Origin: Gavia stellata
Lineage: Eukaryota; Chordata; Aves; Gaviiformes; Gaviidae
Assembly: GCF_030936135.1 (NCBI RefSeq)
Contig: NC_082594.1
Span: 22,859,553-22,923,552, forward strand
DNA length: 64,000 bases
Reading direction: 5' to 3'
Of the stretch, positions 36,521 through 49,800 are shown in pieces. Every line of letters begins with the position of its first letter. The stretch's first letter is position 1. Both the position numbers and the translations under genes were made by a program. The notes beneath the pieces are model-generated. The model was not told the origin of the DNA. It did no database searches and saw nothing but the letters and a program-made list of their open reading frames with translations.

Positions 36521-39500
36521 TCAGACAATCTGTTTGACGAGTTAAATGCCTGAACTGCTCTGTTCCCTGGGTTGCTTTCTGTCCTTCCTAGCAAATCTTT
36601 AGAACGGAGCAGCAGAGAAACTGTGAGCTAGACCTGTCAGAAACATGGCAGAAAATGAGGAAGGCTAAGATAATGTCGTGATGGACATGTTGATCACAGT
36701 TGCCTTTGAGGTTGAAAGGGATACAACCAAATGCATGGTATAGCTACAGCAATGCCTGAGTCCAGTCTCCAGGACTTTCTGTCTTGTGGGCAAGTCCCGC
36801 CAAATTCCATTTGACTCAATAAAAATCAATAATTGCTGTCTGTGGCAGTACCTCATGCATCCACTGTTTTGCTACTGGTACTTCTGCAGGTATTTCCCTG
36901 TAATACACCTGCATTGCACACTTGCCCCCCTCTCTTTTCCAGACAGCCTCTCTCCATAAGCAAGGCATGTGGACTGTACCTTTGCTAAAAAGGTGTCTGC
37001 ATTGTTCTGGGGACATTTGCGGGGTGAGCGTCAGGATGCTGGGTATCACCTCACCTTTGCTCAAGGACTGTATTTAAGTTCAGACCCTGCCCGTGGTCCC
37101 TGCCTGATCTCCGTTGCAGGCATGCCTGTGCCTGGCCATGGCCCCAGCTGAGTCCTGGCCCCTCCCTGACAGCAAGTGCGCACACTCAGGACATGAAAAC
37201 AAGAAGAGGCCAGGATCTTTTGACCTGTTTGCCATGTGAAGTATTTGCAAATCTGTGGAACAGAGTCATCCTACGCTTTGTCTCCATAATGGTCCCCTTC
37301 AATTAACCACATTGGATCCTGTGACATCTTAGCTTATGTAATTGCCTGCAGGTATAGCTGTAGGGCTGCATGCTACCGAGCTGCTGCTCCTCTGCCACGG
37401 TTGTGGAATCCTGTTTTTGTTGGACCACCGTGCGATAAAGGCTTCATTCACTCTGTAGTGCTGTTGTTCCCTTCGAAGTGGCTCTTATGTTTCCTCTCCC
37501 TTATTGCTCTGCTGCAAGATCTTTATTATGGGAAGCTAAAATAGAACTAATTCATTGTTTGCTAACAACTCCAGCATTTGTGAGGCAGCTGCACGCTTAC
37601 TCTCTATAAAATAAAGAATTCCCATCATTGTGGGCCTGGCTTGGCCCTCTCTGGAGCCAGTAGGACTTTGTTTTGATATGAATTAAACCTCAGATGCTGA
37701 GGCTGCTATCAGTAAGTACAAAAAGAACAAGCCCAGCTTTCACAAGTATTGTATAGGATAGACAGAAGCACAGTTGCTTCAGAGCTGGATGTGGGGCACT
37801 CTGGTCAGTGGGGTTGATCTTGATGTTCACAGCCATTTCTGGGCTGCCCTCCCAGAAATGATGCTGTTGATTAGCACATGTTTTGCCTGCTGGAAGCCAG
37901 TCTCTGCTGCAGAAAAGCCATAATGCAGTTCATGAGCAAGCAATTGTATCTGATGTTTTATGAAACTGTGGTAAATTTATCATCACAACTCTGCTGAAAG
38001 GAGTATTGGGCAGGCAATGACAAAGCCAGAAGAATTGCCTGGTCTAATTCTGCAACCCGAAGTGCATGGCATAACTTCAACTGCAACTGATGGTTTTGGG
38101 GTTGGTTCCCTCTCCTGACAGTGTCACCAGCTGTAATGTTCCTATGCCAAGCTATCAATCTCTGTTGATTCAAATGGTTGGCCACTGCTTTGGGAAGCAA
38201 ACACCTTAGTTTCTAGGCTGGCTTCCCAAGCTCCTGGATGTCCATAAATTCCAGATGAATAGCCTTTGTGGCTATATAGGGATCTGCTGCTTCCCTGACT
38301 TTGGGGAGCAATTGTGCCAGTGTTGGTATATTGAATGGTCTGAGAGGAGACCCTGGAAGTCTTGTCTGCAATTGTTTTGAATAATCTAGTAAAGCTGACC
38401 AAGTTTTGGGAACACCACCTAGATTTCCATGAAGTTTTCAATTATTTCATCAGACTTAAGTCTACTTTACTAATTGTAAAGCAAGCCTGTTCATTCTTTT
38501 GACTGATTTGGTCTGGTTCATGAACAACATGTGGTTTTGGAGGGGCCTCTAATTTTTAGGGAATGCTATGTGTTTTATAGCTTCTCCTCCTGGGCTGTGT
38601 ACTCCAGCCACTGTTACTAGACCTGCAGCAATTCGCACACAGCACCTAAGGAAATGACCCAGTGACTCTTGGACAAGGCATCTGGTGAGGTTTTGCTCTC
38701 AGCTTCCCTAGTGCATCTCTGCCCACATGATATTTTTCTGTAGCTAAGTGTAATTCGCAATAAATATCCGCTCAGGTATAAAACAATCACCTACCTCATA
38801 AAAGGTCTCCAGTTAAATTGCCCATGTTTGTGTGGGAGTGTTTTCTTTTCTGCTGGCAAATAGTCCTTATAAGGAGTAATAACACTGAAGAATCTGTTAA
38901 AGAAAAATGTTTATCGAAGGTTTACTATTTCACAGGTTTTACTGTAGAATCATTTACGCAAAGCTGTGAGTCACAAGCTGAAGTTCAGTGTCTGAAATTG
39001 CTGGCAGAGTGAATGAATTTTGTGCATGACAAAGAGATCGGTAATCTGCATGCATTACACTCAATTCATAATTGCTTTAAAATCACATGGCAAATGATTA
39101 TAATTAGGACAGGAGCTGGTAAGAACAAAAGAAGGCCAGAACCTGAAGCTATTTACTGCTATGTTTCTCCTCCTTGAAGGTTTATGAAAGACATCTTAAC
39201 TCCTAAGTTGAAAGCACAATAAAAACCATCAGTGCCCCTTCCAACTGCTGCCATGTCAGCAAGTTTGGCAGAAATGCCTGTGAAGTGCAACATCTACTCA
39301 TGGTACATGTCACGAAGACATAGGCAGAAAGACCCAGAATAGACAGGTCTTGACAGCAGTAAGTTCATTGTCCTGCCTGGGTGGTCGAGCCTACCTAGCA
39401 AATTGAAATGACCTCTGTTTGCACCCGGGGTGTGCAATATCTATTAATACACACCTTCCTCTAAGTGGTCCTTTCTCTAGTAGCAGGGGGGAGAGTTGTC

Positions 39501-42500
39501 TGTATGTAAAGGGAATACCTCCAAAGGTGAAAGATGCCCTGGGAAAGCACATGCCACTCTTGAAAGAGTTGACCATCCATCAGCCCCACAGACTGGAGGA
39601 GGACTGAGATCGCAGCTAAGCGACTAGAAAAAAACAGAACAGGATGAAATCTTGAAAAGATATATTTTGGTGATAGAGGCTAAAACCAACCAAACCCCCC
39701 ACACAGCCTGACAGTGCAGACAGTAATCAATTACCAGTCGATGGGCTAACGCAGTGGTGATATAAGAATGAACTCAGCCTACACAAGCCCCAGTCGCCCG
39801 TCTATGGGCTCTCACCATGGCCCCTGTCTTGCCGGTGGTACAGAGACAGTCCCTTCCTACAAGGAGCTCAGTGCCCCAGGGCACGGTGGGAGATGGCAGA
39901 TCTCTTGGCAAGGTGAGGAGCCGAGGGAGACACTGGGACAACCTTGAACACATGCGAGGTGGTGATGCAGCACATCAGCAGCTGAAAATATTGCCCAGAG
40001 TTTTGAAGCCATCAAAGCAAAGACAAGTTTTTAAGGGGGACTTCATTGCAAGCTATGGCTGTTGCCTCTGGGTATTTGCGTTTTATCCATGCATGATGGG
40101 CAGATTGGGAGGCAGTGCCCACGCGAACGGTGGGCTGTGGGGCAGCGCAGGCCCATTGCTGCCAGCCGGCAAGCTTCCCCAGCCCCACGGGAGTGAGAAA
40201 CTTTCTGAAGATAGGTCTGTGCAGGAGAAGGATGCTGACTCCAAGTGCGTGGGCATAACTGAATCAAAGAAGTGAACTCACCCAGTTTACGGCAGCTGGT
40301 ACAGATCATTATTTAACTGAATCAGAGTGGAGCAAATGCTTCCTACTGCATAAATCCAGATGAACCTGATTAATTCCTGGGAGACTTTATTATCAAGTGA
40401 TTATATTTACTCTTCATTTGAGGATTTGTTTAAGGGTCTTTTTTGGCAAGGCCAGTTGTTGTGCCGAGCCTGCTTTCTCACCTGTCTAGCTATCACCAAC
40501 TCTATGTGCACTTTGTCATAGACATGTGGCACAGAGGTGCCGTTTTGGTGACAGGGAGTGAGGCCACAGGCTAAACCCCTCCCAAGAAGGGGAGCATTGC
40601 CCACCCTACTGTTGGTCCATGCAGCAGCAGAAAAACCATTGCTCTGCGTCCGAGAGATGCCAAGACTCTGGCATCCCAGCTTCGGTTCTGTTCTTAACCG
40701 CAACCTCCACCACAAACATATGCCCAAGAGAGGGCTAATATTTTCTCTTCACAGATGAGACAGAAGTCCTATCAGCAGGCGGTTGCTGCTGCCAGGAAAA
40801 CACGAGTCTCCAAGCGGGGAGGCTGCTGAAGTCCCTCAAACAAGGAAGTTGTCTCTCTTCTAATGACTCCTGGACGACTCAGCAACCCCTCTTACCTGCT
40901 AGCCTGCAGTGCATACAGGATATGCTTTAGGGCCCCTCTAATGTATGCTAAGAAGAGATTAATCCAAGGAAAGACCCTTGTCTCTCTTTCTGAGGACTTT
41001 CTAGAGGTGACATATTCTGTATCACACCATCTTTTTGCTTCTCAGCAGGCCAAGGAAGGCAATGCTCCTGCCAGATTTCCCCTTCTTTCTGCCATGCCCT
41101 CTGTAGTGAGGGAACAGGAATGGCTAATTTGTGTCTGCATGAGGCTGACCTCCTTCTTTTCCTAGAATTAAGAATACTCCTCAGATGTTTTGGTTGAGAA
41201 TTTAATCACCTTCCTGAATAGCACAAGGAGCTCCAGGGCCTGCAGGCATCATATTTAACACTAACAATCAAGCATTCTGTCATGCCCAGATTTAGCATCC
41301 CTGTCAGCCACACAAGAACTAGAGAAAACAAACTTCAGTAGGATCAGTGCATTTTCATTGATAACAAATCCAGACAATGCAGGATCCAGACTGATGCTCT
41401 TTCAAGAGGCATGTGCAAGTCACTGCAGCTGTTCCCAGGATATGAAGTGTTTGGAGTGATGCCCAGAGGTCAAGGTGACTATGCTCTGACACAGCTCAGC
41501 AGCAGTGAGGCTGTGCAATGTGCCCATCTTGGCAGATACAGTTGATTTGATGACTATGGAGACAATGCCAGTTATGAAGAAATGTATGTGCTGGCAATCA
41601 CCACTGTAAAAACAGATTTTGTGAGCTTATGTTTGTGGCTAGGTGATCAAGTGACAAATCCTTCATCTGCAGGAATAAAAGAGTTTGGCATACAGCTGTT
41701 TCTTTTGACATGGCAAGGAAGAAGGCTGATTGTCTCAATTAATTGGTTAAGTGCAGGATAAGTCCAAGGGAGTATTGGACCTGAGATCAGAACCACTAAG
41801 TACCAAGAGGCAGTTTAGATTCCAGGTGCTTTGAATTTGTGCATTTGTAAATAATTAAGATGATCTTTAAGGGGTGTGACAGTGCTTTTTATTTCCCCAG
41901 CTAAATATAAAAAAATCTGGCTATCAGTTTAGCCTTTGCTCACGTATCATGCTCTGCAAAACCTTCAAGCGCAAAGCTGGAAAGGTCCTATGCAAATGTT
42001 CCAGAAAGTAAGTCCCCTGGGACAACTCACAGTTGTGTCCTCACCAGTGGTGGGGACAGATGTGAGCAGCTGGGCACCAACTCACCTTTCTGCTATGAAG
42101 CTGATCTGTGGGCTCTGAAGGTAGTTTAAAGTCATGTGTCCTAAAGAATCGCTGTCTGGCTGGTTGTTCATTGCTGGCATCACATGGTTATCATTTAAGA
42201 CCGGAAAGACTTTTTCCGTCGTGGTCTTATCAAAGTCCTTATGTGTGTTTCTCAAGCCTCTCTTGCAAGCCAGACTTGATACATCACATTAGGTTACAGC
42301 TTTTGTGCTTGTTTCTTCTCTTCTTTTCCCCAGTTCTAGAACAAGATTAGTCTCCAGTGATGTGTGGTAGTTCTGTAAGAGGGAAATAGTAGTCTAGGAC
42401 AGCTTTAATCCAAAACTCACAAGCTTATATGGGCTCTGTTCATCTATTGGAGAGACCAACAATCAGCAAAACAGACACAGGCAATGACTTTCATCATGCA

Positions 42501-45404
42501 ATCTATAACAGGCAGTGAAGTGGCTTGTGAAGTCTAGCCATGTTTCCAGCATGCACTTGGAGCCACTAGACTTTTGTTTCCTTCTAGAAAAGAACAGCAA
42601 TAGGCACTATAAATGAATGGGATGGGATATCTGCATCCCACATGACAGCAGCTTAGCTCAAAGAGGCTTCTTACAACCTCAGCTGCATCCTTCAAGTCAG
42701 TTCAGTGTGGCTCAAGCAAACTGGGGCAGGGTATATCATTATTCAGAGGGACTTTAATGCTGTGATGGGCTGAGGAACAGGGAAGGAAGGAAGAAGTAAT
42801 AAATGCTATGGAACACTCTTCAGGGGCACTCTTCAGGAGCACACTTCGGCAGCTGAACCTTGAAGACTGAACCTGACTTTATTCCCTGACTTCCTTTCAA
42901 GTGGGGAGAAGACGGTTATGAAAAAGAAAGCCAAAAAGAAGACAGACTGGAAGAGGTCTAACACTGCCCATAGGACCACTGGACATCAGAGTGCAGTTGG
43001 ACTCTTATTGCCAGAGAGGGGGTGAAACATCAAACATCATGGAGATATTTGACAAGGATCACACCTCATGGAAAAGTTATCCTGCAGATGTTCCTAGCAC
43101 CTCTTCATACTTGGCATGTAGAATAAGATTCCACAAGGATATAAATTATTAACCACCTAATGGGACAGACACTCAAAAGGAAATTTCTGTCCAGAGCATC
43201 TTCAGTTGTGGAGGAAGATGCAAGTCCAGTTGTTTATTCAGTAGGCACGTCATTAGAAAAAGCACACCGCTGAAATAGCTGCGTTGCTTTATGCAGCTTC
43301 ATACATTATTAGTTTGAGTTATACAGACTTACAGTTAACTTCTCTGCCTCCTGCCAGCAAGCTTTCCAGTCTCACATACCAACACAGTTCATGTACAGGG
43401 TAGATTTATTGAATTTCTCTCAGTAAGTGGCTGCCCAGCCTCATTTGTTTTAGTCTTAGGTTTTCCTTGGGTGGTAAAGACACAGATTTCTACATTTTTG
43501 AAGAATGTTTAAGCAGTTTCCAGGAAATAGATGCATATCTACACATGCTCTAGTGTTACCTAAATGGTCCTTAAGAAATAGGCAGCAGATGTTTTAAGAC
43601 AGAAAACCCCAGCATTTCACAAACAGTCTCAAGTTCTGTTTATTTAAAAAATGTACTTAATAAGTCCATTGTGAGCAAAATCATAAATAAAGTAAACTGG
43701 ATGCATTTGCTATGACACTTTTAGCTGGAACTCTTCCGGATTTTGTTTTCTTTGGAGTTCAGCGAGAGCTGAAGACCCAAAAGGTGACCTTCGTAATTCA
43801 TTAATCATCACAATACACTTCCTTGAGGGAAAGAAATATGAAAGGTATGTGCAGTGCTGAAAGAGGGTGGCTTGCTTCACAGGAGATTTGAGAGTCTGGG
43901 CTCCGAGCCCAAGGATGATTTTTCTTAAAGAAACGGTCCATCCAGCCCCCATGTGCATAGTGGGTCCATCCAGCCTGCTGTGCACGGCTGTTCCCCTCTG
44001 CCCTGCCTGCTTTGCCCAGCCTGACACCTCCTGCTCGCTCTGCAAGGGTCAGGACTCACCTCTCTCGGGTGAGCTCAACTGAAAAGGACGGGACAGTGGC
44101 TTGGCTTGTTACTCCAGCTATAGCTTAGCTCTAACACTGTGACCTCTACCAGAGACTGTCCTTGCCCCGCTCTTCATCAGCCAGTTTCCAGCACAGTCCA
44201 TCTCCTCCTGGGCCTCCTTTTGGTCTCTGGCTACACCTATGCAAGTAGACTAGAAAGGGACAGGACACGGGCTTTGACCACTGGCCTGCAGCTGTCCCGG
44301 TGGGATACTTAGCAGCACACTGCCTGGAATGGTTTTGGGCCCTGGCAGCTACCCCTCTATGCAGCAAATGCCTGGGCACAGCTCAGCTCCCAACAGACCC
44401 AATGTACATATAGACCCAACGAACTGTATGGATATACACCTTAGCTGTAGGTGAAGGCAGGTTAGCCAAGCAAATGCAAGCTGTGTTGTGCCACTTGCCC
44501 TCAAAGGCTGGAGCAGAGGCTGTGGACATGTTCACTTCACATGTACAGGTGCAGTCAATGGGGTCCATCCTTCTGCACTGCCCTCACACTTGGTTGCTCT
44601 TAAGACAAGCAGAGACAATCTGTTCTGGTACAGAAGAGTCTAAAGGAGCAATCAGGCATCTCAGAAGAAAACTTCTTTGGCCTCTTGGGCTCAATAACAC
44701 AAGACTTTTGAGATCTCAACTCATGATAAAACAAGCCTGACAGAGGGAAGAGCCCAGATCTACCATCACCTTGGAGGTGAAGCTGCCCTTGTGCTGTGTA
44801 GAGATGTTTCAAGGATCCCAGTAGGCTCCCAGACGAGTGCTGCCAGCAGCAAGCCCAGGTCTTCCCACCATGCATAGAACTATGGCTGCTCTGGTTCGGT
44901 GAGTCCAGTGCCATCTGCAGCTGGAGTGGGATGGCAGCTCCACTGGCACACACCATTTTTCACCACAGGACTGCTGGGTGTCCTTCACTCTTCCGCCACG
45001 CATCTTCCTGCTCTCTGAGCCATGCTTGTGACCACTTCACTATCTGACTAGTGCAGATGAAGCCTGTGGTGAGTGTTGCAACTGCTCGCGTGGTCTCCTG
45101 GAGTTCAAACATACTGATACTGTTTTTTCCTCACACCACAGATATCACATCTTCAAGCTTGTGCAATTTGAAGCAGTCACCAACATCTGTCTGCCTTACC
45201 AGTGCTGTACAACCAGACATGAAAAGCCTCAGCTCTTTGTTGTATGCCATGTTGCATCAGAAAACACAGCCCAAGCTACAGATTTGTAGAACTAGCATTA
45301 CACTCCTCAGTCCTTACTTGGACATCTAAATAAAGCAGATCAGTCTTTAAAGGCACTCAGCATCACAGATCTCCCTGATTTTGTCAGTTGTTCACTTAAA
45401 ACTC
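36521..45404. other. Gene-free region with AT-rich candidate regulatory islands
   Basis: No coding gene supported. The 152-codon frame at 39817-40275 has no recognisable domain. An AT-rich island at 39030-39120 carries palindromic TAAT and ATGCAT sites (GTAATCTGCATGCATTAC, 39041-39058). A possible LINE endonuclease relic lies near 42750. Confidence 0.5.
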
Positions 45405-45487
45405 ATCCACCAAAAAGGTCTTGGGAGTCTGGGGAGGTCCCTGCTGACTGGAAGCTAGCCAATGTTATTCCAATCTACAAAAAGGGC

Positions 45488-46817
45488 GTGAGGGAAGCCC
45501 CAGGGAACTACAGACCTGTTCGTCTAACTACCGTTCCTGGAAAAATTATGGAGAAGATTATACTAAGTACTCTTGAAAGGCCTTTAAAGACTAATGCAAT
45601 CATCAGGCACAGTCAACATGGGTTCACAAAACGAAAGTCCTGTTTAACTGATTTGATATCCCTCTATGGTAAGGTCACCCACCTAGTGGATGAAGGGAAG
45701 GTGGTAGATGTAGTTTTTCCTGAATTTTAGTAAGGCTTTTGATTCTGTCTCTCACAGCATCCTTCTGGACAAGTTGTCCAACTGTGGGATGAGCAGGTTC
45801 ATGGTGTGCTGGGTGAAGAACTGGCTGAAGGGCAGGGCTCAAAGGGCTGTAGTGAATGGGGCTACATCTGGCTGGCAACCGGTCACTAGCAGTGTTCCTC
45901 AGGGTTCAATTCTAGGGCCAGTTCTGTTCAAGATATTTATCAGTGATCTGGATGCAGGACTTGAATGCACCATTAGCACTTTTGCTGATGATACCAAACT
46001 GGGAGGTGGTGTTGACTCTCTTGAGGGACAGGAGGCCTGGCAGAGGGATCTAGATAGATTGGAGCACTGCGCTACGATTAATGGGATGAAATTTAACAAG
46101 TCGAAATGCCGGATCCTGCACCTAGGACAGAATAACGCTGGGCACAAGTATAGATTGGGAGAGGAGTGGCTGGAGAGCAGCCCTGCAGAAAGGGATCTGG
46201 AGGTGCTGGCTGGCAGGAGGCTCAACAGGAGTCAGCAGTGTGCCCAGGCAGCCAAGAGGGAAACTGCATCCTGGGGTGCATCAAACACAGCATAACCAGC
46301 CGGTCAAAAGAGGTGATTATCCCACTGTATTCAGCATTGGTGTAGCCTCACCTTGAGTACCATGTGCAGTTCCGGACCCCACAATTTAAGAAGGATGTGA
46401 AGGTACTCGAATGCGTCCAGAGGAGGGCAACAAAAGGAAGAAATGTCCTCTAAGGAGCAGCTAAGGACTGTGGGCTTGTCTAGTTTGGAGAAAAGGAAGC
46501 TGAAGGGCAACCTCATTGCTCTCCACAGCTTCCTGAGGAGGGGAAGCAGAGAGGGAGGTGCTGAGCTCTTCTCCCTGGTATCCAGTGATAGAACGCATGG
46601 GAATGGTTCAAACTGCACCAGGGGAGGTTCAGACTGGACATTAGGAAGCATTTCTTTACCAAGAGGGTGGTCAAACACTGGAACAGGCTTCCTAGAGAGG
46701 TGGTTCATGCCCCAAGCCTGTCAGTGTTTAAGAGGCATTTGGACATTGCCCTCAATAGCATGCTTTAACTTTTGGTCAGCCCTGAAGTTGTCAGGCAGTT
46801 GGACTAGATTGTTGTAG
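45488..46817 (+). pseudogene. Broken CR1 ORF2 (reverse transcriptase)
   Basis: A CR1 reverse transcriptase spread over three open pieces: 45488-45730, 45774-46295 and 46443-46817. The first holds NYRPVRLT and the 'QHGF' block and ends where a one-base shift around 45716-45722 breaks the catalytic-aspartate block. The second holds [13 protein letters not shown] (residues 40-52) and FADDT (70-74). A second shift lies near 46258, and an in-frame TAG (46343-46345) follows. The third piece is in another frame of the C-terminal region. These lesions make it nonfunctional. Confidence 0.88.
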
Positions 46818-46838
46818 GTCCCTTCCAACTGAAGTAGT

Positions 46839-46885
46839 CTATTCTATTCTATTCTATTCTATTCTATTCTATTCTATTCTATTCT
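46839..46885. repeat. (TATTC)n pentanucleotide repeat
   Basis: About nine copies of the pentamer directly after the CR1 3' UTR, grown from the CR1 tail repeat. Confidence 0.95.
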
Positions 46886-49800
46886 AAAAAGAATGAGAAT
46901 GTGATTAGCACAGTACAACTCTTCATAACTGAATTATCTGGGGTAACTCCTTGTTTCCTCAAGCAACTCTCCTTTTAGCCTAGTTTGTTACCGAAATGAA
47001 GCTCTTGCGATACCATGGTTTAGGCAGAAGAGCATGTGTGCAGGTGTTCCTCCCTATTACCGCACTATCAAACTGTGATTGACATGAGCCAATGTGTCCC
47101 AGAACTCAGTTTTCACAAGTTTCACAAAAATAAATGGCTAAGTATAGGAGAGAAAAAGAGACCCTGTGAATGTGGAGGAAGCAGGAGAGAAGGACCAATG
47201 TCTTTGCAGATACCAGGGAAGCTCTATGGGAGAGGTACATTAAGGCTACCTCAGCCACTGGAAGAAGTCTTGGAGTTGGCACAAAATAATCCAGTGACCC
47301 AGGAGACCAGTCCTACACTGCCTGCTAGCCACTTCACTTCTGTTCCCACCATAAGTCATATTTTCTCAGAATAAAGCCATCGCCAAAGCTATCTGCATCC
47401 CCCCTTGTCCAAGTGTTCGTTTTAAGCAGGAGAGCAGATAACAAGAATGTGACTTGGCTTGGAGGAACGTGAACTCGTTCTGGAAAGCTACATAAGCCCC
47501 AAATATTTGTAGGGAGGAGAAGCGCAGATACGAGAGCACGTCTGGACACACTGAAGTGATAGAGGGCAGCGAATCAGACAAATATTTGCAAGAAAACACA
47601 CCCTGAACTCCATTCACACACATGCATTATGTCACAGAAAAATGGATGAAAAGCCCCTTTTTTAAATGGGCTTAATGCCCGCTGGGCAGAGCCCTCTGGT
47701 CCCACTCCAGCACAGCAGCTGAGCAAGGTTGTATTTTAAGGGCATGTGTAACCTTAGTAAAGCAAGTAGGATTACCCATGTGCTTAAAGTTAAGCACAGG
47801 TTGAAAATTGCTTCTCTGGCTGTGGGCCAGGGTGCTTACCATGCAGGTCATCCTTGCTGCCTTCACAGCCTCTGGGAGTGTACATTGGGCCCTGAGACCA
47901 CCATCTTGGTGGGGTGACAGAGTCCAGAGTAAAGCCACAAGGTCAAGAGAAGACCAGAGTGATGAAGGGAAAATCATAAAGCTAAATAGGGTTTGTCTAA
48001 ATTATAACACAGTGCGTGGGCAGATGTGAAAATAGTCTGTAGATATCTGAAGAGAGTAAACACTGCTGATAGAGAAAAATTGCTTAGGCAAACACACTGG
48101 CAGTGTAATTAGGGTAAATGAGAGGAAATTAAGAAAAGAAAAATTCAAATTAAACACTAGGAACATACTATTGATGAGAGAATTTATACTGTGAAACTGC
48201 TGTCTACAGTTTTGCTAACTTCTGCAGTTCTGCTTCTCATAAAGCCATCAGGATGGAATTGAACAAATTAACATCAATGCTGTGGATTTTTCATTTGTTT
48301 TAGTTTTAATTGAAATGTCTTTGCATGGTACAATGTACTCCTGTTACATGTCAGACCACTCAATGCCACCTCTACAAGAAGGGAGATAATGAGCCGAATT
48401 ATGCTCTGAATGATTACCAGTATCAATCTTCTTCACCTTCACTGGTTTTAGGCAAGTGATGTAGGAGCAATGGAGATCAGATGCTGTTCCAGTCTGTTCA
48501 GGTTTAGGTGATGTAACACATTTTGGATGTCTACTTTTTTTTTTTTTTTAAATCTTGTGGTGTCAAAGAGCTTGTTATATCTTCACTTAATTACTTCTAT
48601 CATCTAAAAATAGTCCACATTTTACAAAATTATTCACACAGCTCTTTCACGTGGTGAACCAAACCACACACTGAGATTTTAATATGAGCAGTCTGCCTAA
48701 ATCTTGTGTGTCATCAAGGGAGAACCAAAGTCTGGTCCTGATGCCACAGCTGTGGTGAAGGTGGGCCTGCCATTACCTATGGCTTTGTGTTTCAGATAGC
48801 TGATGGCTTTGCTTTCACAGAGGATGTGTTGCTGGGTTGATCAGCCCCTGGATCCAGATCCATGGGACAATTTGGTCCCAGTGGGAGGACTCCAAATGCC
48901 CATGCTGAGCTAGACAATGGTGTCTAGAAGAGTTTGTGATGAAACCATCATCCCTTGGCAGCGCTGCATCCTAGCTTTGGGCAGGGCATATTCTGCTTCT
49001 GCTCCCATCCTTGTCTTTTAATTCTGCTTTTGATTCCACACAGAAGAAGCCTGTGAGTGCAAATAAACACCAGCCGGGGCTCAGACCCGTGAGCACACGT
49101 GGCCGGCAGAGCAAGCTCCCACAGCAGCTGCAGAGGAATCGTTCCCACTGGCACCATAAGCTCCTGTTTGCCTTCAAACCCTCCATGGATCTCTTGGGGG
49201 TGTTGCACCAGAGCTGGGCAAGAGGCACTGCTGCAAGGACATAGTGCCTGCTCCGGGCAGAGACCACACTGTCCCTACCTGGGAGCCAGTGTGCAAGGGC
49301 GAGGAGGGAGCTCAGCCCAGCCCATGCATGTGGTCCCCCCCATCATCCCCAGCCTGCTGCAAGGGCAGCGGGGCAGCGGGTCCCCGCTCTGCCAGCGAGG
49401 GTGCAGAGCAGCAGGGCTACCCCAGAGCTCTGCAGATGCGCCTCCTCCCCTGGTGGGAGCTAAAACATTAAAAGCACAAAATGTGTTTTATGGCTTGATT
49501 CATTGCTGCGAGTAACTTTCTCTGCTATTTGCCTCCTTGGGGTTGCTAGAAGAAGCTGCCATGAGAGCAAGGTTTGAGGCTTTGTTTTTCTTCCATGGTA
49601 ATCCTTTTCTTGGCAGAAGTGCCTCCTGTCTACATAAGCAGCTGGTGGCTGAGCAAATAATTTCAGGGGAGCTCAGTTTCTGAGGAAGCATTCCATGTGC
49701 CCCTCACTGTAAAACTCCATAAACACTGGTGTCACTGCAAGATCGGACAGCAGTTATCGCTGTGTTTCATGATAAACACAGATGGTGTTTATGTTTAAAT

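Larger units (their letters stand above)
45405..46885 (+). mobile_element. CR1 LINE, about 1.5 kb, with ATTCT tail
   Basis: A plus-strand CR1 covering the RT core to the 3' end. It begins near 45405 with GAGGTCCCTGCTGACTGGAAG-like RT N-terminal sequence, then NYRPV (RT block 1) and the palm, PQGS and FADD blocks, the C-terminal region, and the 3' UTR ending at about 46838. A (TATTC)n tail follows (46839-46885). It is 5'-truncated and moderately old, with frameshifts. Confidence 0.92.

Noticed and set aside
39817-40275. 152-codon plus-strand frame
   Set aside because: No domain, no splice partners and ordinary composition; likely chance.
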